DNA of 40,861 nucleotides from Hydrogenophaga sp. GTDB lineage: Bacteria; Pseudomonadota; Gammaproteobacteria; Burkholderiales; Burkholderiaceae_C. The notes under the pieces were generated by a model that saw only the letters and a list, made by a program, of their open reading frames with translations, ran no database searches and had not been told where the DNA came from. Both the position numbers and the translations under genes were made by a program. Numbering within the stretch: the first letter of the stretch is position 1; every line of letters begins with the position of its first letter. The DNA lies in NCBI RefSeq assembly GCF_030656115.1, contig NZ_JAUSOO010000049.1, positions 1 to 40,861 on the forward strand, read 5' to 3'. Below are positions 24,216 to 33,450 of the stretch, in pieces.

Positions 24216-24911
24216 TCAGTCGCGCTCGCCGCCAAAGATGCCCAACAGGGCCAGCAGGCTCTGGAAAATGTTGAACAAACTCAGGTACAGGCCCAGCGTG
24301 GCGCTGATGTAGTTGGTTTCGCCGCCGTCCACGATGCGCTTCAGGTCGTACAGCAGGTACAGGCTGAAAACGATGATGGCCAGGGTGGCAATGGCGGCCA
24401 TGCCAGCGGTGCTGCCCACGAACACGTTGACAATGGCACCCACCATGATGGCCAGAGCGCCCACAAACAGCCATTTGCTCATGCCCGACAGATCGCGCTT
24501 GATCACTGTGGAGAGATTGGCCATGACGAAGAACACGCCTGCGGTACCGCCGAAGGCGGTCATGATCAGGCTGGATCCGTTGCTGAAGCCCAGCACCCCG
24601 GCCAGCATGCGCGAGAGCATGAGACCCATGAAAAAGGTGAATGCCAGCAGCACCGGCACGCCAGCCGCGGTGTTCTTGGTTTTCTCAATGGCAAACATGA
24701 AGCCAAAGGCGCCTCCCAGGAACACGATCAGGCCCAGGCCGCCACTCAGGCTGGCGGTGATGCCAGTGGTCACGCCGATCCAGGCGCCCAGCACCGTGGG
24801 CAGCATGGACAGCGCAAGCAGCCAATAGGTGTTGCGCATCACTTTGTTGCGCTCGGCGGCCGTGGCGACGGTGGTGCCAAAAGGGCCGCTGGTTTGAACG
24901 TGGTCGGTCAT
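24216..24911 (-). CDS. Bax inhibitor-1 / YccA family membrane protein
   Basis: 231 aa from ATG 24909-24911. About seven hydrophobic segments run through the protein (WLLALSMLPTVLGAWIGV, LGLIVFLGGAFGFMFAIE, IFSLYLLYDL and others). The conserved YLLYDLKRIVDGG acidic motif near the C-terminus marks UPF0005/BI-1 proteins, and E. coli YccA modulates FtsH. A longer upstream frame exists but lacks the family N-terminus. It ends just past the shared terminator. Confidence 0.9.
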   Translation of the reverse strand: MTDHVQTSGPFGTTVATAAERNKVMRNTYWLLALSMLPTVLGAWIGVTTGITASLSGGLGLIVFLGGAFGFMFAIEKTKNTAAGVPVLLAFTFFMGLMLSRMLAGVLGFSNGSSLIMTAFGGTAGVFFVMANLSTVIKRDLSGMSKWLFVGALAIMVGAIVNVFVGSTAGMAAIATLAIIVFSLYLLYDLKRIVDGGETNYISATLGLYLSLFNIFQSLLALLGIFGGERD

Positions 24912-25166
24912 GGTGGTGATCTCCTTCATCATCTGACTTGATAAAACATACATCTGCCAAGCCCGAGGGCCGACAACACTTGCGGACACATTGTAGGGTC
25001 TGGCAACCGCACGAGACCCCATGGACCAGAGCGCATTTTTTTTCGTAAGGTCACTTGTGACCTCAGAGCACCCAATCCACGCGGTATCGTCGAAGCCCTG
25101 CGCCTGAGCGTTTAAGCTTGGCTTTTTGCTACCGTATTTACGACTCAACAAACTGGAAAAAAGTTC

Positions 25167-25574
25167 ATGAAAAACAAAGCCGTTCTCGAACTTGCTGACA
25201 TCAAACAAATCGCTGCTGCAGCCGAAGCCGAAGCGCTGCAAAACAAATGGGCCGTGACGATTGCCATCGTGGACGACGGTGGTCACCTGTTGTGGCTGCA
25301 GCGGCTGGACGGCGCTCCCGCCATTTCCTCGCATATTGCACCCGCCAAGGCACACACGGCCGCGCTGGGTCAGCGCGAAAGCAAGGTATATGAGGATGTG
25401 ATCAACCAAGGCCGCGTGTCGTTCCTGAGTGCACCCGCTGTGTCCGGCATGCTGGAGGGCGGTGTGCCCGTCATGAAAGACGGCCAGTGCATCGGTGCGG
25501 TGGGCGTGAGTGGCGTGAAGTCGAGCGAAGACGTGCAGATTGCCCGCGCCGGCATTGCCGCACTCGGCCTGTGA
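25167..25574 (+). CDS. GlcG/HbpS-like heme- or cofactor-binding family protein
   Basis: 135 aa. The pattern AIVDDGGHLLWLQRLDGAP, then ISSHIAPAKAHTAALGQRES and CIGAVGVSGVKSSEDVQIAR is characteristic of the GlcG/HbpS (DUF336) fold. Members bind heme or cobalamin, or have unknown roles. No signal peptide is evident. A 255-bp gap separates it from the divergent BI-1 gene. It is convergent with hemP, which may be relevant to heme metabolism, but no operon link exists. Confidence 0.88.
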   Translation: MKNKAVLELADIKQIAAAAEAEALQNKWAVTIAIVDDGGHLLWLQRLDGAPAISSHIAPAKAHTAALGQRESKVYEDVINQGRVSFLSAPAVSGMLEGGVPVMKDGQCIGAVGVSGVKSSEDVQIARAGIAALGL

Positions 25575-25743
25575 GCCGCAGGGGCGTCAGGCCCCTGAAA
25601 AAAAGGCTGGCTACCGAAAGCGCTGAAACAGGCTTTCCTGGCTGGCCAAAAAAACGACGCTGGAGCCCATGAAAGCCCCAGGTCGCCCCACGATGAAAAG
25701 GGGTGGCGCGCTGCTTGCGCCGGTGGTTTCGGGTTGTTCCGGT

Positions 25744-25968
25744 TTATTTGGTGAGGATCAACTTGCCGGCCCGTGTGCTTTGCAGGCGGTACACGGTGCC
25801 GTTGTGCTCGATGACAACCGTCTTCTGCCCACGCAGCAGGTCCTGGCTGGGCAATGCGGCGGCTGTTGATCCGCTCGGCTGCGGTTGCTCGGCGGTCGCC
25901 CCCAACGGTTTGTTCGTATCGTTCAAATGGCTCACGCTGTGTTTCCTCTCGGGGTCGACGGGCTGCAT
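25744..25968 (-). CDS. hemP: Hemin uptake protein HemP
   Basis: 74 aa. The C-terminal HemP domain reads LLRGQKTVVIEHNGTVYRLQ then STRAGKLILTK. The N-terminal 35 residues are polar and variable. HemP is a small conserved factor of heme-uptake operons, suggested to regulate heme-receptor expression in some betaproteobacteria. It is the last gene of the tonB-exbB-exbD-hemP run, 3 bp after exbD, so it is presumably iron-regulated through the upstream Fur-like site. Confidence 0.88.
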   Translation of the reverse strand: MQPVDPERKHSVSHLNDTNKPLGATAEQPQPSGSTAAALPSQDLLRGQKTVVIEHNGTVYRLQSTRAGKLILTK

Positions 25969-25971
25969 GGC

Positions 25972-26391
25972 TCACTGTCCTGTTGCGGTGGGCTCGGTGA
26001 TGAACCCGATTTTGCGCACACCAGCGCTTTGCGCGGCGGCCATGGCCAGGGCCACGCGTTCGTAGCGCACCGCTTTGTCGCCGCGAATGTGCAGCTCGGG
26101 CTGCGGTGTTTGATCTGCGGCTGCGCGCAGCCGGTTGTTCAAATCGGCATCTTCAACGCGTTGCTCGTTCCAGAAGTAGGCGCCGTCGGCGTCGATCGAC
26201 AGGCGGATGTTCGCCGGTTTGTCCAGCACTTTTTCGTTGCTGGCGCGTGGCAGATCGATGTTGACCGCGTGTTTGATCACAGGCACGGTGATGATGAAGA
26301 TGATGAGCAGCACCAGCATGACGTCGATGAACGGGATCATGTTGATCTCGCCCAGCATGGCGTCGCTGTCTTCCTGGGTTCCAATGGCCAT
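25972..26391 (-). CDS. exbD: ExbD/TolR family proton-channel subunit
   Basis: 139 aa. A single N-terminal transmembrane helix with the essential Asp (INMIPFIDVMLVLLIIFIIT) is followed by a periplasmic domain (LHIRGDKAVRYERVALAMAA). With ExbB it uses the proton gradient to energise TonB. It sits 18 bp after exbB and 3 bp before hemP in the same operon. Confidence 0.94.
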   Translation of the reverse strand: MAIGTQEDSDAMLGEINMIPFIDVMLVLLIIFIITVPVIKHAVNIDLPRASNEKVLDKPANIRLSIDADGAYFWNEQRVEDADLNNRLRAAADQTPQPELHIRGDKAVRYERVALAMAAAQSAGVRKIGFITEPTATGQ

Positions 26392-26409
26392 GGTCGTGTC
26401 CTAAAAGGT

Positions 26410-27156
26410 TCAGGCCTTCTTCATGGGCAGCACCTTGCCGTCGCCACCCGCTGTGACGCGGGCACCGGTGACAAAGTAGGCGTGCAGGTCGTGTGCGAAG
26501 CGGTTGAGCTTGTGGATGATGCCCTTGTTGCCCCGCAGCAAGGCGTTGTAGCCCAGGACCGCCGGAATGGCCACCACCAAGCCAAGCGCGGTCATGATCA
26601 GCGCCTCGCCAATGGGCCCAGCCACCTGGTCAATGCTGACCTGGCCCGCTGCGCCAATGCCCAGCAGGGCGTGGTAAATGCCCCAGACGGTGCCGAACAA
26701 GCCCACAAACGGCGCGGTGGAAGCCACCGACGCCAGCACCGACAGGCCGCTTTGCGCACGGGCCTGGAAGTCGTCCACGCTTTTGCGCAGCGAGCGCTCC
26801 ACCCAGTCGCTCACATCCAGCGTGTCGTGCAACTGGCGCAGGGGCGGCGAGCCGTTGTGGCCGTCTTTGTGCAGGATGTGGCGTGTGGCTTCGCGCCCTT
26901 CCATGGCCACGGCCCGAAACGGGTTGCCATCGGGCTGGCCGAGTTTGTCCAGGCCCTCGGCAAAGTCGGCGCTGTGCCAGAAGCCTTCAACGCCTTTGGC
27001 TTGTGCGCGTTGGGCGCGTTGGTCAAGCGCCTTCCACAAGATGATGACCCAGGTGGCCAGCGACATGGCCAGCAGCACCAGGGCCACGGTGCGGGTGACC
27101 CAGTCGCCTTGGGTCCAGACGTGGGCGAGGCCCGAGGTGGCGAATTGCGTTTCCAT
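26410..27156 (-). CDS. exbB: ExbB/TolQ/MotA family proton-channel subunit
   Basis: 248 aa. Three membrane segments are recognisable: VALVLLAMSLATWVIILWKA, FVGLFGTVWGIYHALLGIG, and GEALIMTALGLVVAIPAVLG with the conserved Gly/Thr set. The long cytoplasmic loop between the first two is typical. It forms the pentameric channel with ExbD that powers TonB. It lies 26 bp after tonB. Confidence 0.94.
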   Translation of the reverse strand: METQFATSGLAHVWTQGDWVTRTVALVLLAMSLATWVIILWKALDQRAQRAQAKGVEGFWHSADFAEGLDKLGQPDGNPFRAVAMEGREATRHILHKDGHNGSPPLRQLHDTLDVSDWVERSLRKSVDDFQARAQSGLSVLASVASTAPFVGLFGTVWGIYHALLGIGAAGQVSIDQVAGPIGEALIMTALGLVVAIPAVLGYNALLRGNKGIIHKLNRFAHDLHAYFVTGARVTAGGDGKVLPMKKA

Positions 27157-27182
27157 GGTTTCAGACTCCGGGAGAAAAATAC

Positions 27183-27923
27183 TTACTCAAGAACAAAACT
27201 GATCGGCACGTTGAACCACATACCTTCGGCCACGCCGTTGCGTTTGCCGGGGGTGTAGCGCCATTTCAAAACCGTTTGCAGCGCGGTCTGGTCCAGCCGC
27301 TCGTAGCCGCTGGAACTGCGAATTTCTGCCTGGGAGGCCGTGCCATTGGCTTCGATGAACACCCGCACCACCACCTTGCCTTGTTCGCCCAGGCGTTTGG
27401 ACAGCGCCGGGTAGGGTGGGCGTGGGTTGTTCAGGTAGTCGGCGTTGCTGGACGGCAGTTCAATGCGGGGTGGTGCGGGCGGTGCCGGTGGGGCGGGTGG
27501 CGCAGGTGCTGGCGCGCTCACTGCGACCAGCAAAGCGGGTGGTGCGGGGTCGGGCGCCGTGACGCCTGTGGGTGCGTCGGGGGCCGGTGTGGTGTCGGCA
27601 ATGGCCACAGGCTGTGGCACTGGCGCCGCGACAGGCTTGGGCTGTGTTGGCTTGGGCTTGGTGGGTCGCGCTTGTTCGGTGGGCGGTGCGGGCGGCAGCG
27701 GGGTGATCTCGGGTTGCGGTGCCTCGATCAGGTCGGCCAAGATCTGCACCGGAATCACCAGCTCAGCGGCACGGCGCAGCAAGCCGCTTTGCAGTGCCCA
27801 AAGTCCAGCCACGTGCAAACCCAAGACCGCTGCAACAATGAGCAGGCGGCGCTGGGTTCCGGTCGACGTTGTGGCAAGCATGGGGCTGAAGGGAGGCGCA
27901 AAGTCTGCGCGGGCGGCGGTCAT
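27183..27923 (-). CDS. tonB: Energy transducer TonB
   Basis: 246 aa. An N-terminal anchor helix (LLIVAAVLGLHVAGLWALQ, about 27-45) is followed by a long Pro/Ala/Lys-rich periplasmic spacer (about 70-150, with KPKPTQPKPVAAP). The C-terminal TonB domain starts at NPRPPYPALSKRLGEQGKVV and contains SSGYERLDQTALQTVLKWRY. It spans the periplasm to open TonB-dependent receptors such as the one at 30083-32338. First gene of the operon; a Fur-like palindrome lies about 190 bp upstream. Confidence 0.94.
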   Translation of the reverse strand: MTAARADFAPPFSPMLATTSTGTQRRLLIVAAVLGLHVAGLWALQSGLLRRAAELVIPVQILADLIEAPQPEITPLPPAPPTEQARPTKPKPTQPKPVAAPVPQPVAIADTTPAPDAPTGVTAPDPAPPALLVAVSAPAPAPPAPPAPPAPPRIELPSSNADYLNNPRPPYPALSKRLGEQGKVVVRVFIEANGTASQAEIRSSSGYERLDQTALQTVLKWRYTPGKRNGVAEGMWFNVPISFVLE

Positions 27924-28109
27924 AGTTTAGGCGTGGGACGAGACGGAGTCAGTGCCTGCGGTGGTGCGTATCGCTGCGCTTGGGTGCGACAGGCCGCAGC
28001 ACCCATCGAAGGGCTGCGAGCAAGATCGCGAGACTGAACAAGAGCATTGTGAGACCAGACACCATGGCAGTTCCTTGGAAGGCGGTTGCAAAGTGGGTTC
28101 TGAAAATCA

Positions 28110-28132
28110 AATCATTCTACATGAGAATGATT
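28110..28132. promoter_or_regulatory. Fur-box-like palindrome upstream of tonB operon
   Basis: AATCATTCT-ACATG-AGAATGATT is a perfect 9-bp inverted repeat resembling the Fur consensus half-sites (ATCATT...AATGAT), in an A+T-rich island (28105-28150). It is positioned upstream of tonB on the minus strand, in the 239-bp gap after the alpha-hydroxy-acid oxidase gene. Repression by Fe-Fur is expected. Confidence 0.7.
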
Positions 28133-28162
28133 CGTAATAATTTTAAAAAACCATTGGAATGG

Positions 28163-29365
28163 TCATCTTGGATGATGAGCGGTGTGCGGCGCTGTCCAGG
28201 TCACCACTGGCGGGGCGTCTGCCAGCGTGCGGCATCCGGTCAGCGCCATGGCCATTTCCAGTTCATCACGCAACAGCCGTATCACGTGTGCCACGCCGGT
28301 GGCGCCGGCGTTGGTCAGTCCGTGCAAGATGGGGCGACCGACCAGCACCGCCGAGGCGCCCAGGGCCATGGCTTTGAGCACATCGGTGCCCCGGCGGATG
28401 CCGCCGTCCACCAACACCGGCACGTTGCCCTGCACCGCCTGCACCGCCTGCACCACCTGTGGCAGCAGCCGGGCGGTGGCGGGCACGGTGTCCAGCGTGC
28501 GCCCACCGTGGTTGGACACGATCACACCGGCCGCGCCGCAGCGCACGGCCTCCACCGCATCGGCCGGGTGGGTGATGCCCTTCAGCAGCAGGGGCAGCGG
28601 GCTGATGGAGCGCAGCCACGTCACGTCATCCCAGGTGGGGGCGTGGTTCAACAAGCGGTCAAACAGGGCGCTTTGACCGGGTTGCAAGGGGGGGTGGATG
28701 GGCTGCTCCATGCCCACGAGGTTGACGGCAGACACCCCAGCGGGCAGGGCAAATCCGGCGCGGCGCTCGCGCTCGCGCAGGCCTTGCACGGGCGCATCCA
28801 CCGTCAGCACCAGTGCCTCAAAGCCGGCCGCTGCGGCGCGTTGCACCAGTTCGTGGGTGAAAGCCCGGTCGGGTTGCGCATACAACTGGAACCACAAGGG
28901 GCCCCGGTCGGGGTCGGGCAGGTAGGTGCGGGCGATGTCTTCCAGCCGGGTGCTGGCCTGGGTGCTCAGCACCAGGCCGGCGCCCAAGGCGGCGGCGGCC
29001 AGCGCGGTGGCGTGTTCGCCGTGCGGGTGGGCCAGAGATTGGTAGGCCATGGGCGCCACCAGCATGGGGTGGGCCAGTGTGCGGCCCAGCAGGTGTACCC
29101 GCGTGTGGCCGCCCGCCAGGGGGCGTAGCACACGGGGCAGCAGTTCCAGGGTTTGCCAGGCCAGGGCATTGGCGTGCAGGGTGGTTTCGTCGGCGGCGCC
29201 GCCATTGAAATAGGCACACACCGCATCGGGCAGCAAGCGCTGTGCGTGCTGCGCGTGGTCCAACAGACTCACCAAGCCTGGGGGCAGGGTGCTGGCGCCG
29301 CGGCCGCTGGGGGGCTTTGATGTCGAGTCCGAACCTGTGGGGCCTGGATTGACGGATTTGCTCAT
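28163..29365 (-). CDS. FMN-dependent alpha-hydroxy-acid oxidase/dehydrogenase
   Basis: About 400 aa, LldD/glycolate-oxidase family. FMN and catalytic signatures are present: [44 protein letters not shown] (the catalytic His), and [20 protein letters not shown] followed by VLVGRP. It oxidises a 2-hydroxy acid to the 2-oxo acid. ATG 29363-29365 overlaps the stop of the upstream PiuC-like gene. A GTG four codons upstream is also possible. The pairing with an iron-uptake-associated dioxygenase is unexpected; the substrate is unknown. Confidence 0.88.
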   Translation of the reverse strand: MSKSVNPGPTGSDSTSKPPSGRGASTLPPGLVSLLDHAQHAQRLLPDAVCAYFNGGAADETTLHANALAWQTLELLPRVLRPLAGGHTRVHLLGRTLAHPMLVAPMAYQSLAHPHGEHATALAAAALGAGLVLSTQASTRLEDIARTYLPDPDRGPLWFQLYAQPDRAFTHELVQRAAAAGFEALVLTVDAPVQGLRERERRAGFALPAGVSAVNLVGMEQPIHPPLQPGQSALFDRLLNHAPTWDDVTWLRSISPLPLLLKGITHPADAVEAVRCGAAGVIVSNHGGRTLDTVPATARLLPQVVQAVQAVQGNVPVLVDGGIRRGTDVLKAMALGASAVLVGRPILHGLTNAGATGVAHVIRLLRDELEMAMALTGCRTLADAPPVVTWTAPHTAHHPR

Positions 29366-30048
29366 ACGGCGGCCCACATGCGCAGCAGGTTGTGGTACGT
29401 GCCGGTGAGTGCCGTGGTTTCGGCGGTTTCACCGTGTTGCTGGCGCAGCTTGAGCAGGTTCATGTCCAGGTCAAACAGCAGGCGGCGCTGCTCGTCGCTG
29501 CGCACCATGCTTTGAATCCAGAAAAAGCTGGCCAGGCGCTGCCCTCGGGTGACGGGGCGGACTTCGTGCAGACTGGTCCCGGGGTACAGCACGGCGTGGC
29601 CCGCGGGCAGCTTGATGCTTTGGGCGCCGTAGGTGTCGTGCACGGTCAGTTCGCCGCCGCCGTAGTCGGCGGGGTCGTTCAGAAAGACCGTGCACGACAG
29701 GTCGGTGCGCACCCGTTCGCCGGTTTGCCTGGAATGCAGGACGGCGCCGTCGATGTGAGGACCGTAGTGGTTGGATGCCCCGCTGTAGCGGTTGAACAGC
29801 GGGTTGAAAATTTTGTGCGGCAGAGCCGCTGAAAAAAACAGCGGGTCGGCCTGCACGGCGTGCAAGATGCGCTGCTGCAGTGCTTTGGCCAAGGCGCTGT
29901 CTTGGGCCAGTTGCTGGTTGTTTTTTTGGGTCACGGCCTGCCCGCCCGCGCTGGATGCGCCTGAGATCCAGGGCGCTTGTGGCCCCAGGTCAGACCGGAT
30001 CGAAGCGAGTTCCTCGGGGCTGAACAGGTTTTTGAGAACGAGGATCAT
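29362..30048 (-). CDS. piuC: PKHD-type Fe(II)/2-oxoglutarate hydroxylase (PiuC-like)
   Basis: 228 aa. Iron ligands H98 and D100 (YGPHIDGA) and H161 (TSLHEVRPV), plus 2-oxoglutarate-binding R171, are all present. It belongs to the PiuC/YbiX family, usually beside siderophore receptors, as here (30083-32338, same strand, 34 bp upstream). A role in siderophore or iron use is suspected, but the substrate is unknown. It is translationally coupled to the following alpha-hydroxy-acid oxidase gene by ATGA. Confidence 0.92.
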   Translation of the reverse strand: MILVLKNLFSPEELASIRSDLGPQAPWISGASSAGGQAVTQKNNQQLAQDSALAKALQQRILHAVQADPLFFSAALPHKIFNPLFNRYSGASNHYGPHIDGAVLHSRQTGERVRTDLSCTVFLNDPADYGGGELTVHDTYGAQSIKLPAGHAVLYPGTSLHEVRPVTRGQRLASFFWIQSMVRSDEQRRLLFDLDMNLLKLRQQHGETAETTALTGTYHNLLRMWAAV

Positions 30049-30082
30049 GGTGCAGGCCGTGGCATTGTCGCGTTAGAGCGTT

Positions 30083-32338
30083 TTAGAACAAGGTTTTCAG
30101 GCTCAGTTGAACGCTGCGTGCAGCGCCTGGCACATAGAAGCCGCGGTACAGCGAATCGGCGTACAGCTTGTCGGTGAGGTTGGTCACGTTGAGCTTGACC
30201 GAGGTGCTGTCTGACACCGTGTATTCGACCATCGCGTCGGCGGTGGCAAAGCTTTTGGCCACCAGCGTGCGCTGGCCTTCGGGGTTTTGTGCACCGCGGT
30301 AATTCAGGCCGGCACCCACGCGCACCCGTGGGGTGACGCGGTAGGTGGTCCACAGGCTGGCGCTGTGTTTGGGCGTGAGGGCTGGGCGGTCGCCTTGCAC
30401 CTGCGCGCCGGTGCCGGCAGCGTTGAGCACCACGTTGCTTTCGTCAATGCGGGCGCTGGGAATCCAGGTGTGGTTGTAGAAAATGTCCCATTTCGGGTTG
30501 ATACGGCCCGAGAGGTTGAACTCCATGCCGGTGGCATGGCGTTTGCCCGAGAGCAGGTATTGCGTTGCAGCGCTGTCGGAATCGGTGTTGCGCTCGTTGA
30601 ATTTCTCGGAACGGAACAGGGCCACACCCAGGCTGGCACGGTCTTCAAACAGCTCGAACTTGCCGCCGATTTCGATGTTGCGGCTCTTCTCGGGGGGCGT
30701 GTTGGCCAGCTTGTCGTTGTTGCTGCCGGGCGCAAACGAGCCCAGCGCAAACTGGTAGGTGTCGCCCGAGGTGTTGTACGAGGTGCCTGCCGAGGCGTAG
30801 TACGAAGCGGTGGCATTGGGTTGGAACATCACCCCCAGGCGCGGACTCCACAAGCCTTCGCTGACCTCTTTGCTGTTGCCTGCAGTGTCGCTGTAAGAGC
30901 CCTTGAACTTGTCGTAGCGCAGTCCCCCCAGCAATTTGAGTTCGCTGGTGATGGCCACTGTGTCTTGCAGGTACAGACCCACGCCGCTGGCCTTGAACCG
31001 GTTCAGAGGGGGCTCGCCACGCACCACGGTGCTGACCGCGCCGTCGTTGGGCGTGCCCACGGTGGTGGTCAGGCCGCTTGGCGTGCCCGCAAAGCTGTTG
31101 TTGCGTTGTGCGTCCTCATAAGACAGGTCCACGCCCGCAATGAGGCTGTGCTTTTTGCCCCACGCCGAAAACTGGTTGGTGTAGTCGCTCTGAATCTGGG
31201 TCAGGTCGCTGGTGCCCACCCGGCCCTTGGGTGTGCGCGTGACCACGGTGGCATCGTTCAGGTTGTCGATGGTGGTGCCAGCACCGAAGCGCACCACGCT
31301 GGCCCACAAGTCACGCTCGTAGGTGCCGTGCCGCACCTGGGTTTTGATCTGGCTGTTCTGGTCGAAACGGTGCACGTGGCTGAAGCTGGCGTAGGTGCTT
31401 TCGGTTTTCAAATAGTCGCTGGCCAAGCCGTAGTAGTTTTTGGCCGGCAGCGTGGGCACGATTTCGTTGTTGACGGTGAACCAAGGGTGGTTGTAGAGCG
31501 GCTTACCATCGGTTTCCAGGTGGTACAGCCCCACCGAGAACTCGTCTTTCAGGCCAATGCCCCAGCGGTAGGTGGGCGCTATGCCTTTTTTGTTGACCTT
31601 GGCCCCATGGTTGTCGGCGTCGTGGGCCATGGCATTGATGCGCAGCGCGGCGTCGTCACCGGTCTTGATGTTGAAGTCGCCTGTGAGTCGCACCTCTTTG
31701 CCGGTGCCCACTGTGAGGTTGACCTCGTGCTGGTCCATCAAGAACGGTTGTTTGCTGACCTGGTTGACCACACCGCCGGTGGACCCTTTGCCAAACAGCA
31801 TGGAAGCCGAGCCTTTGAGAATCTCGACCCGGTCGTGGTTGAAGGTGTCGCGCTCGATCAGCGGCGCGTCGCGCAGCCCATCCACGTAAATATCACCCGC
31901 CTGACCCAGCGAAAAGCCGCGCAGGCGCACATCTTCTTCTCCGGTTTCACCGGCCAGAAAGGTCACACCTGCGGTGGTTTTCAGCACCTCACGGAAATCG
32001 TCCAGGTTGCGGTCGTTCAGCAGCATTTCCGTCATCACCGTGACCGATTGCGGGATGTCTCGCAGCGCTTGCTGGCCTTTGCCGATGGTGCTTTCGGTGG
32101 TGCGCAGGTTGTTTTTGGACTGAGGCGTCTCGATCTGTTCACGCACTTCCACGGTCGCGAGGGTTTTTTCTGACGCGTTTGGCACGGTTTGCGCCATGGC
32201 GCTCACAGAGCCTGCCAGCAGCATGGCACCCAGCGGGAGCAGGGTGGCGTTGGCGGTGCCGCCTTTGAACGTTGGTGTCTGGGTGGGGAGGGCGTTGTCG
32301 GCCTGGGCGGTCTGGAGACGTTTTTTCCGGTTGGGCAT
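30083..32338 (-). CDS. TonB-dependent catecholate siderophore receptor (Fiu-like)
   Basis: About 751 aa from ATG 32336-32338; a longer start at 32383 exists but adds residues before a normal signal peptide. The signal sequence (LPLGAMLLAGSVSAMAQ) is followed by a plug domain (LRDIPQSVTVMTEMLLNDRN; VRLRGFSLGQAGDIYVDGLR; GKGSTGGVVNQVSKQP) and a 22-strand barrel ending in the outer-membrane motif VQLSLKTLF with terminal Phe. It imports ferric catecholates with TonB-ExbBD energy. piuC and the oxidase gene follow, probably in one operon. A Fur-like palindrome lies about 90 bp upstream. Confidence 0.92.
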   Translation of the reverse strand: MPNRKKRLQTAQADNALPTQTPTFKGGTANATLLPLGAMLLAGSVSAMAQTVPNASEKTLATVEVREQIETPQSKNNLRTTESTIGKGQQALRDIPQSVTVMTEMLLNDRNLDDFREVLKTTAGVTFLAGETGEEDVRLRGFSLGQAGDIYVDGLRDAPLIERDTFNHDRVEILKGSASMLFGKGSTGGVVNQVSKQPFLMDQHEVNLTVGTGKEVRLTGDFNIKTGDDAALRINAMAHDADNHGAKVNKKGIAPTYRWGIGLKDEFSVGLYHLETDGKPLYNHPWFTVNNEIVPTLPAKNYYGLASDYLKTESTYASFSHVHRFDQNSQIKTQVRHGTYERDLWASVVRFGAGTTIDNLNDATVVTRTPKGRVGTSDLTQIQSDYTNQFSAWGKKHSLIAGVDLSYEDAQRNNSFAGTPSGLTTTVGTPNDGAVSTVVRGEPPLNRFKASGVGLYLQDTVAITSELKLLGGLRYDKFKGSYSDTAGNSKEVSEGLWSPRLGVMFQPNATASYYASAGTSYNTSGDTYQFALGSFAPGSNNDKLANTPPEKSRNIEIGGKFELFEDRASLGVALFRSEKFNERNTDSDSAATQYLLSGKRHATGMEFNLSGRINPKWDIFYNHTWIPSARIDESNVVLNAAGTGAQVQGDRPALTPKHSASLWTTYRVTPRVRVGAGLNYRGAQNPEGQRTLVAKSFATADAMVEYTVSDSTSVKLNVTNLTDKLYADSLYRGFYVPGAARSVQLSLKTLF

Positions 32339-32429
32339 GGTTGTGTGGTCAGTCGATCGGGTTTTCGGCTGGCTAAGACGCACGGCATGCGGCGTTGTGG
32401 CTGGCTAGGACGTTGAAATGTATAGCAAA

Positions 32430-32444
32430 TGCGAACGATTCGCA
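32430..32444. promoter_or_regulatory. Fur-like palindrome upstream of siderophore receptor
   Basis: TGCGAA-CGA-TTCGCA is a perfect 6-bp inverted repeat within AAATGCGAACGATTCGCAAT. The GCGAA-x-x-x-TTCGC form is a common betaproteobacterial Fur-site variant. It lies 92 bp upstream of the receptor start on the minus strand. Confidence 0.55.
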
Positions 32445-32543
32445 ATAAATTGAGAGCAATCTCCTCCTGCTGTCGCGGCACAGCGACACCGCCGCGGGTG
32501 CTGTGCTGGCGACAGTCTTGGGCATGTTGCAAAGCAACAAAAT

Positions 32544-32595
32544 CTATGGATTGGATAGAAACTATCAATAATCCTAATCAATAGATATGGGCTAT
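32544..32595. promoter_or_regulatory. OxyR-like half-site cluster upstream of ahpC
   Basis: CTAT-N7-ATAG at 32544-32558, GATAG-AAA-CTATC at 32554-32566, and ATAG-N7-CTAT at 32581-32595. OxyR sites consist of four ATAG/CTAT elements 7 bp apart. The spacing is not perfect, so this is a candidate only, consistent with peroxide induction of ahpC. Confidence 0.4.
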
Positions 32596-32659
32596 GATTT
32601 ATCCATCGCCGAACAGCGAGCCCGTTCTTGAATCCCCTCAACCCAAGCAAGGAAAAACC

Positions 32660-33223
32660 ATGTCCCTGATCAATACCCCAGTCCAGCCCTTCAAAACCCA
32701 GGCTTTCCACAACGGCAAGTTCATCGAAGTCTCCGACGAAAGCCTGAAGGGCAAGTGGTCGGTCCTGATCTTCATGCCGGCCGCCTTCACCTTCAATTGC
32801 CCGACCGAAGTGGAAGACGCTGCCGACAACTACGCCGAGTTCCAGAAAGCCGGCGCCGAGGTCTACATCGTCACGACCGACACGCACTTCTCGCACAAGG
32901 TGTGGCACGAAACCTCCCCCGCCGTGGGCAAAGCCAAGTTCCCCCTGGTCGGAGACCCAACCCACACGCTGACCAACGCCTTTGGCGTGCACATTCCTGA
33001 AGAAGGTCTGGCCCTGCGCGGCACGTTCGTGATCAACCCCGACGGCATCATCAAGACCGCCGAGATCCACTCCAACGAAATCGCCCGCGACGTCAAGGAA
33101 ACCCTGCGCAAGCTGAAGGCCGCCCAGTACACCGCCGCCAACCCCGGCCAGGTGTGCCCGGCCAAGTGGAACGAAGGCGCCAAGACGATCGCTCCTTCTT
33201 TGGAACTCGTCGGCAAGATCTGA
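32660..33223 (+). CDS. ahpC: Peroxiredoxin AhpC
   Basis: 187 aa typical 2-Cys peroxiredoxin. The peroxidatic Cys is C47 in FTFNCPTE and the resolving Cys is C166 in GQVCPAKW. The N-terminal strand motif is [13 protein letters not shown] where FYPADFTFVCPTE is usual. It reduces H2O2 and organic peroxides and is recycled by AhpF encoded downstream. The start ATG 32660 is preceded by AAGGA. A repeat-rich 227-bp gap separates it from ahpF. Confidence 0.95.
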   Translation: MSLINTPVQPFKTQAFHNGKFIEVSDESLKGKWSVLIFMPAAFTFNCPTEVEDAADNYAEFQKAGAEVYIVTTDTHFSHKVWHETSPAVGKAKFPLVGDPTHTLTNAFGVHIPEEGLALRGTFVINPDGIIKTAEIHSNEIARDVKETLRKLKAAQYTAANPGQVCPAKWNEGAKTIAPSLELVGKI

Positions 33224-33227
33224 AGCA

Positions 33228-33330
33228 ACAGTTCCACCCTGCGCCGCGCCCAGCGGCGCACCACCCCTTTCAGGGGGCAACGCAGGCGGTCCGGCCAAGC
33301 CGGTTCCGCTGCGTTCCGGGTCAACAACTG
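33228..33330. repeat. GC-rich dispersed intergenic element between ahpC and ahpF
   Basis: Contains CCCTGCGCCGC, GCGGCGCACCACCCCTTTCA, GGGGGCAACGCAGG and GGTCCGGCCAAGCCGG, words shared with the 15533-15715 element. It probably belongs to the same Comamonadaceae intergenic repeat family. It may form hairpins that reduce read-through from ahpC to ahpF. Confidence 0.5.
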
Positions 33331-33450
33331 CCCTTCGTTGGTCTTTTTTCTTCTGGCAGTACCGCTGCCTTATGGGCTTCCGTCACGAGCGGGCGGCCCA
33401 TGCACCAGCGGCATTGGTTCCGCATACCCATCTTTCTCAAGGAGTCCACC

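Larger units (their letters stand above)
32339..32659. other. 321-bp divergent regulatory region between siderophore receptor and ahpC
   Basis: No gene is seen. It holds the Fur-like palindrome near the receptor side and a cluster of ATAG/CTAT half-sites near the ahpC side (both listed separately), in a visibly A+T-rich stretch. An open frame in this gap has no Shine-Dalgarno and no recognisable product. Confidence 0.6.

Noticed and set aside
25579..25604. Hairpin CAGGGGC...GCCCCTG followed by A7 as a terminator for the GlcG-like gene
   Set aside because: The tract after the stem is A, not T, on the + strand, and on the minus strand the T tract precedes the stem, so neither strand has an intrinsic terminator.
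30287..32173. Long open frame (628 aa) antisense to the TonB receptor
   Set aside because: No recognisable domain and typical shadow composition; the receptor on the minus strand is unambiguous.
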